DNA of 23,292 nucleotides from a virus (IMGVR_UViG_3300009167_000033:1-23292); one strand, 5' to 3'. Shown: positions 7,439 through 14,519, counted from the stretch's first letter. The notes: generated from the sequence alone by a model not told the origin. Made by a program: numbers and translations.

Positions 7439-9344
7439 TAGCAACTCCAGCCTTGCCCGCGCCTCCTCCATTTCTGCTTTGATTTCCGGGTCCACCAGGT
7501 CCTCCAATTGGAATAACATTCGGCGGCATCCCCGCCCCTTGCGGCATAACCTGGACCTTGAAGTTGTTGATGTTCTTCAAGCCGCCAAGTTGCGCCACCC
7601 ATCCAAAGATCTGCCCCAAGTCATATTGTCCTATCACTTGGGGAACCTGCGCCATCTGCTGTAGAAGCTGAGTCCACATATTCACCTGTGCGAACCGATC
7701 GACAGGAAGTGTACCGTCTACAGAGATAAAGTCATACTGGCCCTGGATATCTTTAGGCGAAACTGTGAGCATCTTCGCGGCGCCGGGATGGTTCCACGCA
7801 TCGCCCGCGATACGCACCTTGAGTGCCTGATCCATAAGCTGCTGCGTCTGCATCAGCATGAGCTGCGACAGACCCGTAAAGCCCGTAGCTGAGAAGTACT
7901 CCGACATCGTCTTCAAACGATTGATGCCGAAGGAAGAGGACGTCCGCACTTCAGTCGCCGTCTTGCGCCCGCCAGTCTGGAGCATGCCCATGATGGAGTC
8001 GTTCACGCCGCTCACTCGCTGGATCATATTTGCGATCATCTGCGAATCGCCCATATGAGCTTGAGTCACGTTGCTAGTCGGAAACTGAGTAATCGCGGTG
8101 CGGACGTCCTGTCCATACATCTCCTCTCTCAGCCGAATAATCTTGCCCGGCTCAGGAGATAACACGTCCTTCATGACCACGCGGCTCGGATCAACGACAA
8201 ACATATCGTTGAGAGCCTTTCTCGTGTTGTAGAAGTGCGTGTTGACGAGCCAGTTCATCACGTCATTCATAGGTCGAACGATGTCAAGCATACTCCGCTT
8301 GAACATCGCATAACCATCCGGCTCGAGTTCCAACACCTCGAATGGGAACTTATTGTGGAACAATCCGAGAGGCTGAGCGTGGATTACAACGCTATCGTTT
8401 GCGACAACAAAGAGCCACTTTTCGGGAAAGGTTGAGTCATCCAACCCCCAGTCTCTCGGGATCAGTTCCACATACATCTCGAGCAACTCGACATTGTCCA
8501 TGTCCATCGTCTCGAGATACATCGTATCGCCAGGCCCAAAGGGCCGGTTCACCGCAGACGAGGGGAATTCCCTCTGACTCTGTTGAGAATACCTCTGGGA
8601 CCGTACTGCATCAATGTTGAAATACGTTCCCTGAGAGCCTCTCTTGACAATCTCATTCCAACCCGTAGGCACAAGGCGGCCGCAAAACTCCCCATCTTGA
8701 AAGTTCAGAACTGTGACACGAGGATCGGGCAGGAAGTCATAGGGACGGACGTTATAAACTCGATTGCCCTTGTAGCCGGGAATAGCAACGCGCCGCATCT
8801 CTCTATGCGTCGTTCCAAGGTCAACATCGAGAAACGTGTCCGGGACTTCAACTTCCCGATTCACTACCACTCTCTCATCGGACCAGAATGATCCGACGAC
8901 CCCAAGACCGTACTTGCCTACGTCAAGCAGCCAAATGTATAGTGGAGGGAGAATGCGGCCGCGGTTGACCTGATACTCCAACAGCGACTCAACCGCAATC
9001 GACGCTGATGTAGGACTTTCCGAATAGCCGGCAAACTGAAAGATTGGAGAGCGGGAGAGAAACACGCTAGTCCAATACGTATGCGCCGACATCAACACGG
9101 CGTAGTCATACGGGACGTAGATCGTGGTGAACTGCGGGTCTCCAGCTTCGCGTTTTGTGCGACGCTTTACATCCGCTTCCTTCTCCGGCATATACGCAAG
9201 GAACGCCTCGTCGTTAATACGCCACTGATTATGTCGCTCTCGCATCTTTTCGAGAGAGAAGTCCTTACGACGCTTCACGGCGTCGAGCACGAAGGTATGA
9301 AGCTTCGAGCCGTATCTCATTCTTTCTCGAAGGTCTTTCATCAT
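7398..9344 (-). CDS. Portal (head-tail connector) protein
   Basis: About 648 aa, within the size range of podovirus portals (P22 gp1/T7 gp8 class). The protein would form the dodecameric ring at the capsid vertex that carries DNA in and out and nucleates assembly with scaffold. Recognisable text includes the N-terminal helix, YVPYDYAVLMSAHTYWTSVF, PLYIWLLDVGKYGLG, YNVRPYDFLPDPRV, a central FKRSMLDIVRPMNDVMNWLV, and SGVNDSIMG followed by KTATEVRTSSSFGINRL, which is the typical portal 'G-x-TATEV' region. The C-terminus is a Gly/Pro/Asn-rich tail overlapping the next gene. The start is uncertain: ATG 9344, ATG 9341 or GTG 9362; the ATGs follow GGTGAGG and lie just after the upstream stop. Confidence 0.88.
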   Translation of the reverse strand: MMKDLRERMRYGSKLHTFVLDAVKRRKDFSLEKMRERHNQWRINDEAFLAYMPEKEADVKRRTKREAGDPQFTTIYVPYDYAVLMSAHTYWTSVFLSRSPIFQFAGYSESPTSASIAVESLLEYQVNRGRILPPLYIWLLDVGKYGLGVVGSFWSDERVVVNREVEVPDTFLDVDLGTTHREMRRVAIPGYKGNRVYNVRPYDFLPDPRVTVLNFQDGEFCGRLVPTGWNEIVKRGSQGTYFNIDAVRSQRYSQQSQREFPSSAVNRPFGPGDTMYLETMDMDNVELLEMYVELIPRDWGLDDSTFPEKWLFVVANDSVVIHAQPLGLFHNKFPFEVLELEPDGYAMFKRSMLDIVRPMNDVMNWLVNTHFYNTRKALNDMFVVDPSRVVMKDVLSPEPGKIIRLREEMYGQDVRTAITQFPTSNVTQAHMGDSQMIANMIQRVSGVNDSIMGMLQTGGRKTATEVRTSSSFGINRLKTMSEYFSATGFTGLSQLMLMQTQQLMDQALKVRIAGDAWNHPGAAKMLTVSPKDIQGQYDFISVDGTLPVDRFAQVNMWTQLLQQMAQVPQVIGQYDLGQIFGWVAQLGGLKNINNFKVQVMPQGAGMPPNVIPIGGPGGPGNQSRNGGGAGKAGVANVPAQIPFMGPSG

Positions 9345-9346
9345 CC

Positions 9347-9925
9347 TCACCCGATCGCGCACTTCGCAACAATGATGTCCGACTTCGGCGACTTCGTGAG
9401 TTCCACCTTCGAGAGCGGGACCGAGTGATACTCACCGCCCATCGTGTAGACTACCGGCTCATAACCACAGGCGGTTCCAAGTGGTACGGTGCCGACCTGC
9501 CGCCCAAGAATCACACCCTCAACCGGATGCAACTTGATCTCATAGGCAACGACGTTAATGGTCGTGAACACAGGCGGATTCGGCGGAGCAAGGATGACCT
9601 TGAAAACCGTTCCGGTGTTAGCCGAGACAAGGTTGATAGTGTCGGCAGTGCGGGCGCGAAAGCACCACGTCCCGTAACCGAGCCCCACAATCGTTGTCGT
9701 CGTAGCCGGGGCCGCAATAGCACGAGTCCCCACTGGTGTTGCGGGAAACGTATTTCCTGCCGCGCACACGCCCCAGTCGAGTTGCGTTTCCTTGATCTCG
9801 CTGAGCGGAAGCGCCACGCCGTTCGTGCGGGCCGTCGGGTGCGTCCAGTTGACAGTAACATCCTCCGCTCCCGTTACCCCAGAAAGGAAGAGAGCTAGAA
9901 CGATATACCACTTGTTGAATCTCAT
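9347..9925 (-). CDS. Secreted fibronectin-III-like protein
   Basis: A 192-aa protein with a clear N-terminal signal peptide (positively charged MRFNK, hydrophobic WYIVLALFLSGVTGA, cleavage probably after Ala20). The mature part begins VTVNWTHPTARTNGVALPLS and includes a WCFRARTAD strand and a paired-cysteine pattern, which looks like one FN3-type beta sandwich followed by a second small beta domain. Such 'VTVNWT-P--RTDG--L' proteins with signal peptides occur in podovirus late operons upstream of the portal; function is unknown to me. Export to the periplasm is predicted and unusual for a gene beside the portal. It starts within a 4-nt ATGA overlap with the DUF6496 gene and has GAGGGA upstream. 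Confidence 0.7.
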   Translation of the reverse strand: MRFNKWYIVLALFLSGVTGAEDVTVNWTHPTARTNGVALPLSEIKETQLDWGVCAAGNTFPATPVGTRAIAAPATTTTIVGLGYGTWCFRARTADTINLVSANTGTVFKVILAPPNPPVFTTINVVAYEIKLHPVEGVILGRQVGTVPLGTACGYEPVVYTMGGEYHSVPLSKVELTKSPKSDIIVAKCAIG

Positions 9926-10071
9926 TTCTTGTCCCTCTTCCTCTGTTCAGATAGAGCAATGGCAATTGCCTGCTTTCTACTCGTGACCTTCGACCCCTTC
10001 TTGCTTCCCGAGTGGAGGCTTCCGGCTTTGAACTCGTGCATGACCTTCTTGACTTTGTCTGTCTTAGGCAT
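9922..10071 (-). CDS. DUF6496-family basic mini-protein (49 aa)
   Basis: This 49-codon gene reads KVKKVMHEFKAGSLHSGSKK, then a lysine-rich KGSKVTSRKQAIAIALSEQR. The 'KVMHE-K-G-LHSGS...V--RKQAIAIALSEA' pattern is the hallmark of DUF6496, a short basic family found in bacteria and phages with no established function. More than a quarter of the residues are Lys or Arg, so nucleic-acid binding or DNA packaging assistance is plausible, but this is inference. The ATG at 10071 comes two bases after the stop of the 93-aa frame, and the TGA overlaps the FN3-like start as ATGA. It is too short for usual ORF cut-offs and easily missed. Confidence 0.8.
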   Translation of the reverse strand: MPKTDKVKKVMHEFKAGSLHSGSKKGSKVTSRKQAIAIALSEQRKRDKK

Positions 10072-10072
10072 G

Positions 10073-10354
10073 TCAGAGATTCCCTACTGTGGGTGCAATC
10101 GAAGTATTCTTCGATGTCGCGTTCGTCTCATTCCCCATCGAGCTACGAAGGGTATGGACATAGGTGCGGGGGTCGACCTTAGACTCGACTGAGTCGTTCT
10201 CCGACTCGTACTCACACTCAGCCTGGGTGGGGAGCAACTTGCGCTCCTTACCAATGCTTCGGAATAACGGCTCCGTCACGCGCTTCGTCTTCGATGGCGC
10301 GCTCGACGTCGATACTTTCCGCTCGGCGGCCCGCAACTCTTGCTCGCTCTTCAT
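10073..10354 (-). CDS. Unrecognised 93-aa polar protein overlapping the zinc-ribbon gene
   Basis: I do not recognise this frame. It is supported mainly by a near-ideal ribosome site, GGAGGTG, five to six bases before the ATG, and by its fit in the operon, ending one base before the DUF6496 gene. The product is hydrophilic, first basic (LRAAERKVSTSSAPSKTKRV), then acidic (AECEYESENDSVESKVDP), with a Ser/Thr/Asn-rich end. No domain, membrane span or cysteine pair is visible and it may be disordered. Its first 107 nt lie in another frame of the zinc-ribbon gene. Either both frames are translated or the zinc-ribbon gene's long C-terminus is the artefact. Confidence 0.5.
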   Translation of the reverse strand: MKSEQELRAAERKVSTSSAPSKTKRVTEPLFRSIGKERKLLPTQAECEYESENDSVESKVDPRTYVHTLRSSMGNETNATSKNTSIAPTVGNL

Positions 10355-10493
10355 TCTTCCACCTCCGGATTACCTCTTGCGGCGGACTGCAATTCATGCA
10401 ATGCAGTTCACCACGAATGTCCTGCCAGATGCGATCGGAGCCACACGCTCCACACATTTTCCTCGGCAAGATTAACGCGGATTCTCTAAGCAT
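10248..10493 (-). CDS. Small zinc-ribbon protein (81 aa)
   Basis: The protein begins MLRESALILPRKM and has four cysteines as two CxxC knuckles at residues 14/17 (CGAC) and 32/35 (CMNC), spaced 14 residues apart, a classic zinc ribbon. The C-terminal half is a charged helix (EVIRRWKNEERARVAGRR). The ATG at 10493 has AGGATAGGA close upstream; a longer frame to 10604 would overlap the holin-like gene and lacks support. The role could be DNA or protein binding in the late stage; no family can be named. The last 107 nt overlap the 93-aa frame, which has the better ribosome site. Confidence 0.6.
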   Translation of the reverse strand: MLRESALILPRKMCGACGSDRIWQDIRGELHCMNCSPPQEVIRRWKNEERARVAGRRAESIDVERAIEDEARDGAVIPKHW

Positions 10494-10533
10494 CTTCCTA
10501 TCCTGATTGTTCGGGGCCGATAAGTCAAGTTGT

Positions 10534-11061
10534 CTATGGGGAATCTGCTGGCTTGCTGTTCGCCAACAGGGCCGACTTCGTCGCACTACCAGCCGTACTG
10601 CCAAACCAGAACATGAGAATGAGAGGTACTCCAGTCGTCAGTACACCAAACAAGGCGTTGATTGTCTCCTTGTCCGTTTCTGATACGACCAAAACTCCAA
10701 TCATCCTCAAGATCAACACGCCAAAATACCCACCAAGAAATACCGCGCTGATCCAAAGCTGCGGCTTCATGTTAACCTTTGCCATATCCCTGGCGCTGAC
10801 TCGATCCGCCATTGAAATACGTTCCAGGTCAACCTCCAGCTCTGCGAGCTTCAACTCGAACTCCTGCTCGGCCCGTTTCAATGCGAGAAGAGTTTCAGGG
10901 TCTTGAGCTAGGATAGCCTTCTCCACATTAGCATCTCCGCCCACAGCAGCAGAGACAAGGTTTCCTGCCAACCCGCCCAGCGGCCCACCTAGCGCGGCCC
11001 CAAGGGTTGGAGCGACAGCAGAGATAACCCTTTTTGCCCTATCGCTAATCTTGATCTTCAT
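10534..11061 (-). CDS. Holin-like membrane protein, GTA_holin_3TM type
   Basis: 175 aa with a Gly/Ala-rich N-terminus (VAPTLGAALGGPLGGLAGN), a charged helix (EQEFELKLAELEVDLERI) and two strong hydrophobic segments near residues 105-127 (LWISAVFLGGYFGVLILRMI) and 138-153 (FGVLTTGVPLILMFWFG), followed by STAGSATKSALL. The ending 'FWFGSSAGS--K--L' and the 'amphipathic helix plus two or three spans' layout match the holin family described for gene-transfer-agent release. A holin would form the membrane lesion that frees or activates the lysozyme. It overlaps the upstream small membrane gene by four bases. The lysozyme-like gene is 6 kb downstream in the same operon, so lysis functions are split. 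Confidence 0.6.
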   Translation of the reverse strand: MKIKISDRAKRVISAVAPTLGAALGGPLGGLAGNLVSAAVGGDANVEKAILAQDPETLLALKRAEQEFELKLAELEVDLERISMADRVSARDMAKVNMKPQLWISAVFLGGYFGVLILRMIGVLVVSETDKETINALFGVLTTGVPLILMFWFGSTAGSATKSALLANSKPADSP

Positions 11062-11240
11062 CCCACTCTCACATTGGCAAAGCCGGGGAAGAAGCTCGCC
11101 AGCAGCCAGACAATCACGGCCAAGATAACGACGACATTAAGAATCTGCTTAATCTTGCCGTCCATCGGCAACCACGTATTCACTGCATAAAGCAGGAGGC
11201 CAACAACGACTAGAACGAGAATCAGATGGAGAATGGTCAT
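11058..11240 (-). CDS. Thivi_2564-like small membrane protein (60 aa)
   Basis: A 60-aa protein made of two hydrophobic helices (LHLILVLVVVGLLLYAVNTW and ILNVVVILAVIVWLLASFF) joined by a polar turn, PMDGKIKQ. The 'V--LL-AVN-WLPMD-KIK-ILNVVV---V-WLL' pattern is that of the Thivi_2564 membrane family seen in bacteria and phages; function is unknown, though holin/antiholin or pinholin-like roles are conceivable. The ATG at 11240 overlaps the large terminase stop by four bases (ATGA) and GAGGG lies about seven bases upstream. Its stop overlaps the holin-like gene by four bases, so the two membrane proteins are translationally coupled. Confidence 0.75.
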   Translation of the reverse strand: MTILHLILVLVVVGLLLYAVNTWLPMDGKIKQILNVVVILAVIVWLLASFFPGFANVRVG

Positions 11241-12727
11241 GGTGCAGCCCTCTTCCACTCGAGATTAGGAATATCGCTCTCATCATAGAGCATGTCTGTG
11301 CCCTGCTCGGCCCGCGGACTGAGCGTCATGTCGCACATCGCACTGACGTCAAGTAGATCCTTGTACTTCACGTTGGGGAAGTTGGTGAAGTCTTCGATGA
11401 ATTGATGTTGGTCCTTCTTGACGAAGAGGCATCCTGAGCTGGCGCGGCCGGAGTGCGCCTGCACGATTCGCTCAGTCTTACCCCGCGGAATACCTTGGCC
11501 TCTAACTCCAAGCTCAACGATTCGCATATGGCGAAGGCGGCCCGCCTGCATCTCTCTTTCCAAATACCACTTGAGAGTGCGTTGATAAGCCACCCCTTCA
11601 ACACCCCAACGTCGAATCGGATACTTGCGCCCCAGACGTTCCATGGCACGCGCCACGGCCTCGGGATCCTGATCTCTCGCCGTTTCATATTCGACAACGT
11701 ATTTATTCCCTCGCCAATAGGCACACACCATCACGGCCTGCATATCGGTCAACGTGCCGCGCATGCGGGCCGCATCACTCAGGACGGGTGCAGGATCGAC
11801 GGCTCCGATGTAAAGGGCGTTGGGCGGCAGTACCTCATAGTACTTGAGCCATTCCGCTCTAAACTCACTCGTTTCCCGCGCAGTGAGGAGGCACATCTTC
11901 TCCCGCATCCAAATCGACAATTGGTTTCTCTCTATCGCACTCCTCTTCTCCTTAAGAATCTCTTCCTTGCTCCATCTTGCTGGCCAAGTGCTTTGCGCTG
12001 TATACTCATCATCTGAGTCCAATATGCCAACTCGAAGGGATTTAAACTCGGATGACTTGAAACATACATCTGTAAGATCGTCAGCTGCAAGCGGAGTCTG
12101 AAGGAGAGCCAAGCACGCTGTCGGATCTTCGGAGAAGGGGACCAGAGACTCCTTAATACCGCCAAAGAATAGCTCAGTAAGTTTCTGTCTCTGTTCCGGC
12201 GTCGCTGTGTTCTCTTCATCGCAGGGGTCGTCCACGACAATAGTATCGGGTCTAAACCCCTTCACATTCACGCCGCGGATGGAGCCGGATGATCCGAGTG
12301 CCATGACTCGGATGGGGTATCTGTCGGTGCCGTGCAAGATTTCGATGTCGCCTGCGGTCCATTTGTCCCCAGGGCGTAGATCGAAGATCTGTCTGAACTC
12401 ATCATTGTATTCGATCTGTTGTTTGAGCCACTCCACTGAGAGGATGGCGTGACCTTCAGATTTACTGACATAGAGGATCGTGTGGCCAAGTCCATACGCA
12501 ATCCGTTTCGCTGTGAACATACGGGCGATCGTCGTCTTCGACGAGCCGCGATAGAGTTGGGCGTTGGAGAATCTATTGTGCTCGAAGAGCTTCCATAGAT
12601 CTCGGTGAAAGACAGGGGATTCCTGTCGACACTCTGTTGGGAAAAAGTAGCGAGAGAAGAAGATGGAATCGACTGCCCCGAGCTGGACGATTTCCTGTGG
12701 AGAGAGCTGTTCAATCACGGCCGACAT
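11237..12727 (-). CDS. terL: Terminase large subunit (packaging ATPase/nuclease)
   Basis: A 496-aa motor that docks on the portal, pumps DNA into the prohead using ATP and cuts the concatemer. Visible elements are a deviant Walker A at residues 60-66 (RGSSKTT), Walker B at 162-168 (TIVVDDP) followed by CDEEN, a coupling motif LLQTPL near 208-213, and an RNase H-like nuclease beginning with IGAVDPAP (Asp311), continuing with GVEGVAYQ and ending with DLLDVSAMCDMTLSP, which would supply the remaining acidic metal ligands. The length and the 'RG-SKTT' form resemble T7-like/podoviral large terminases. The ATG has GGAG seven bases upstream and overlaps the upstream nuclease gene by 13 nt. Confidence 0.92.
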   Translation of the reverse strand: MSAVIEQLSPQEIVQLGAVDSIFFSRYFFPTECRQESPVFHRDLWKLFEHNRFSNAQLYRGSSKTTIARMFTAKRIAYGLGHTILYVSKSEGHAILSVEWLKQQIEYNDEFRQIFDLRPGDKWTAGDIEILHGTDRYPIRVMALGSSGSIRGVNVKGFRPDTIVVDDPCDEENTATPEQRQKLTELFFGGIKESLVPFSEDPTACLALLQTPLAADDLTDVCFKSSEFKSLRVGILDSDDEYTAQSTWPARWSKEEILKEKRSAIERNQLSIWMREKMCLLTARETSEFRAEWLKYYEVLPPNALYIGAVDPAPVLSDAARMRGTLTDMQAVMVCAYWRGNKYVVEYETARDQDPEAVARAMERLGRKYPIRRWGVEGVAYQRTLKWYLEREMQAGRLRHMRIVELGVRGQGIPRGKTERIVQAHSGRASSGCLFVKKDQHQFIEDFTNFPNVKYKDLLDVSAMCDMTLSPRAEQGTDMLYDESDIPNLEWKRAAP

Positions 12728-13224
12728 ATGTGCACTCCAAACTCGCCGGGCCGCACCTTCGTCACATCATCCCTCAGGGATACTTTGCAAGGAAAGTCGA
12801 CAAACTTATCATACCAATAGACGACTTCACACACCGCGAATCTCCACAAACCACTCTCCTTATGATGCAGCCATTTGTCCAAAAGAGGTAGGTACTTGTC
12901 CAGGAGTTGGAAATATGCCTCAGGGGTATGGTTGTATTTGATCTCTATGATGGTGCACACGCCCGCGCGAAAGTCCAGCAGGAATGCATCCGGCTGTGCG
13001 TAGTTGATGATACGAGGGGATGAGAACCTTCGATAGGAAAACCACATCGAGGGCAAATACAGATCTGAATAGGCTGCATGAAAGTGGTCATGAACCTTTC
13101 GTTCGAATCGAAGCCCCATTCCTTTGCGGCCGCGGGCTCTGTGGGCGTGGACGAAAGACGGGACGCCGTCATACGCATTCACCTCAATCAGATCATTCAG
13201 ATTCTGGTGATGGAAGTTGTGCAT
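12715..13224 (-). CDS. Terminase-adjacent PD-(D/E)XK nuclease-like protein
   Basis: A 169-aa protein between the two terminase genes. The order of elements matches a PD-(D/E)XK fold: a helix with Glu in GLRFERKVHDHF (residues 37-48), then strand QPDAFLLDF (Asp of the PD motif), then TIIEIKYNHTPEAYFQLLD containing the E-x-K pair, then a strand with FAVCEVVYWYD. In several podoviruses a protein of this type, with QPD, E-K-x-H-T and CEVV--YD text, sits beside the large terminase; its role is not established, but DNA-end processing, Holliday-junction or branch trimming during packaging is plausible. It overlaps the small terminase end by 32 nt and has a weak ribosome site. Confidence 0.65.
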   Translation of the reverse strand: MHNFHHQNLNDLIEVNAYDGVPSFVHAHRARGRKGMGLRFERKVHDHFHAAYSDLYLPSMWFSYRRFSSPRIINYAQPDAFLLDFRAGVCTIIEIKYNHTPEAYFQLLDKYLPLLDKWLHHKESGLWRFAVCEVVYWYDKFVDFPCKVSLRDDVTKVRPGEFGVHICRP

Positions 13225-13687
13225 GTTCTGTGCGAGTGATTAGGCGAATCGTCTCGCGGGCCGTTGCCAGAGTCCCGGCATCGACCGTGCGAGTTAATTC
13301 CTGCGTGCGCTCCTCCACAACTGAAGTGCGCGGGCCGCGAGAGGGGGCAAATCCGAGATTCTGGGCCGTCTTATTCGCGATGTCGAAGACAAGGCGGTCG
13401 TCTATCTCGTCATCTGCAAGGATGTTATCGAGTTTGTCCAGCGCTTTCAGCGTGATATCAAGCTGGCGAAGGACAAGCCTCTGATGCATATCCTTCTCAT
13501 ATTCCTTGCGACGACTTTGCCAGTACTCCTGAAACACGTCGCTTCGCATCACGATGCTGAGCCAGCTCCGCGATATGTTCATCCTATTGCACAGGACTTG
13601 CAGATTCTTGATTTGCGGGTTCGCAAGGAGGAAATCGGCAATCTCCTGATGCCTGTGTGAGAGGTTCTGTATCTGTACTGCTGCCAT
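13193..13687 (-). CDS. terS: Terminase small subunit-like protein
   Basis: 164 aa starting MAAVQIQNLSHRHQEIADFL. Residues 20-60 contain a helix-turn-helix (IKNLQVLCNRMNISRSWLSI) followed by a 'VFQEYWQSRRKEYEKD' helix, the pattern of small terminases that bind the packaging site and load the large subunit. A second helical region (RQLDITLKALDKLDNILADD) would mediate ring assembly, and the C-terminus is polar. First gene of the leftward block, two genes before the large terminase. The ATG at 13687 is preceded by GGTGAAACA; the frame stays open to 13732 but without a site. Assignment is by motif and position. Confidence 0.7.
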   Translation of the reverse strand: MAAVQIQNLSHRHQEIADFLLANPQIKNLQVLCNRMNISRSWLSIVMRSDVFQEYWQSRRKEYEKDMHQRLVLRQLDITLKALDKLDNILADDEIDDRLVFDIANKTAQNLGFAPSRGPRTSVVEERTQELTRTVDAGTLATARETIRLITRTEHAQLPSPESE

Positions 13688-13840
13688 TGTTTCACCGCGG
13701 CGGCCGTGCCTTTGACTATTTCTAAGGTACACGGGCGTAGCCCAAGGCGCAATAGAGGCGAAGTTTTATTTCCTCCCGAAGGGAAGAAGGAGCAGATTAT
13801 TCAAGATTATCGGGCCAATTTCGGGTGTGGAGATAAACTC

Positions 13841-13865
13841 GGAGGCGGAGGGAGGGGATGGGGGG
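13841..13865 (+). other. G-rich tract with quadruplex potential
   Basis: Twenty-one of 25 bases are G, arranged as GG-A-GG-C-GG-A-GGG-A-GGGG-AT-GGGGGG. At least four G-pairs with one- or two-base loops are present, enough for a two-layer quadruplex, and perhaps three layers if the last run is split. Confidence 0.4.
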
Positions 13866-13946
13866 TCAGGCCGGGAGCCGGGTGTCCTCGCCGGGGCCAG
13901 GCATGGACGCCTCTAAGCTATTGATATCGCTAGAGTTTTCGGGCCC

Positions 13947-13975
13947 TTGCAATGCGTATCAATTGCGAGTAGCAT
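13947..13975 (+). promoter_or_regulatory. Putative sigma70 promoter with inverted repeat in spacer
   Basis: TTGCAA (-35) and TAGCAT (-10) are separated by exactly 17 bases, with a start expected near 13982, about 40 bases before the ATG at 14024. An inverted repeat GCAAT/ATTGC (13949-13953 and 13962-13966) lies across the -35 and spacer and could be an operator. Each box matches consensus at 4 of 6 positions. Confidence 0.4.
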
Positions 13976-14023
13976 TTGAGTTGGGCCAAGCGCCCGTGTT
14001 CTTTCACAACCTAGGAGATGAAA

Positions 14024-14491
14024 ATGGCGAAAGCCAAAGTCGAGCGTAAGACGATGTCTTACGAGTTCAACGGCGACGTGTTGTCAATCGAGACAAGCGC
14101 CGGGATCGTTCACTCATTCGACTTCGGGGACGTTCCCGAAGAGTTGGATGCCGAGTTCATGGCGCTTGGTCGCAAGACCAAGATGGCCAACTTCGCAGTG
14201 AACGCGAAGAGTGAGGCGGAACGGATCGAGATGATCCAGACCGGCTTCGAACGGCTCAAGGACGGCGAATGGGAGAAGGAACGGGAAGGTGGCGGACCTA
14301 CCGTTTCGGCCGAAGTCGAGGCACTTGCCAAGATCAAGGGCAAGCCGGTGGCAGCGATTCAGAAGGCGCTGCAAGCCTACGACAAGGCGACTCGCGCGGC
14401 CATCCTCGCGAACGCGAAGGTGGTCGAAGAGGCCGCGAAGATCAAGGCGGCTCGAGAGTCGGTCACGGTTGACCTCGGAGACATGGTGTAA
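14024..14491 (+). CDS. Early protein A, paralog of the gene at 14905-15396 (155 aa)
   Basis: Function unknown. The N-terminal 40 residues are beta-rich (TMSYEFNGDVLSIETSAGIV); residues 60-155 are highly charged and helical. Residues 81-155 align without gaps to residues 89-163 of the minus-strand protein at 14905-15396, with 39 of 75 identical by my count, including GxWEKER, VSAEVEALA and an IxAARE block. I recall similar 'G-W---R-GGG....EALA--KG-----I' proteins in other phages, always uncharacterised. The tail VTVDLGDMV is acidic-hydrophobic. ATG 14024 is chosen because AGGAG ends six bases upstream; the ATG at 14018 directly abuts the AGGAG. It is the first gene rightward of the divergent region, so probably early. 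Confidence 0.8.
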   Translation: MAKAKVERKTMSYEFNGDVLSIETSAGIVHSFDFGDVPEELDAEFMALGRKTKMANFAVNAKSEAERIEMIQTGFERLKDGEWEKEREGGGPTVSAEVEALAKIKGKPVAAIQKALQAYDKATRAAILANAKVVEEAAKIKAARESVTVDLGDMV

Positions 14492-14500
14492 GTAACTTGG

Positions 14501-14519
14501 GGGCGGTTGTGAGCCGCCC
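14501..14519 (+). other. Intergenic hairpin
   Basis: GGGCGG and CCGCCC form a 6-bp stem with a 7-base loop ten bases after the stop of early protein A. No T-run follows, so it is more likely an mRNA processing or stability element than a terminator. Confidence 0.4.

Larger units (their letters stand above)
13688..14023. other. Divergent intergenic control region
   Basis: This 336-base stretch separates the leftward late block from the rightward genes and contains no convincing gene. It holds a G-rich tract (13841-13865), GC-rich repeats of CCGGG/GCCGG between 13870 and 13900, and a rightward promoter-like pair at 13947-13975. I could not find a good sigma70 match for the leftward late operon; late transcription may need a phage activator or a promoter of another kind. 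Confidence 0.7.

Noticed and set aside
9345-9362. GTG start at 9362 for the portal gene
   Set aside because: It lies inside the upstream gene with no clear ribosome site; the ATGs at 9344/9341 follow GGTGAGG just after the upstream stop, though the choice is not certain.
11453-12016. 187-codon plus-strand frame inside the large terminase
   Set aside because: Antisense shadow of a well-supported gene.
13706-13924. Open frame of 72 codons in the divergent intergenic region
   Set aside because: It crosses the G-rich tract, has Gly/Arg-rich low-complexity translation, no ribosome site, and overlaps the small terminase 5' end.
14501-14519. Hairpin after early protein A considered as a terminator
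   Set aside because: No T-run follows, and the downstream 71-aa gene has no promoter of its own, so read-through must occur.
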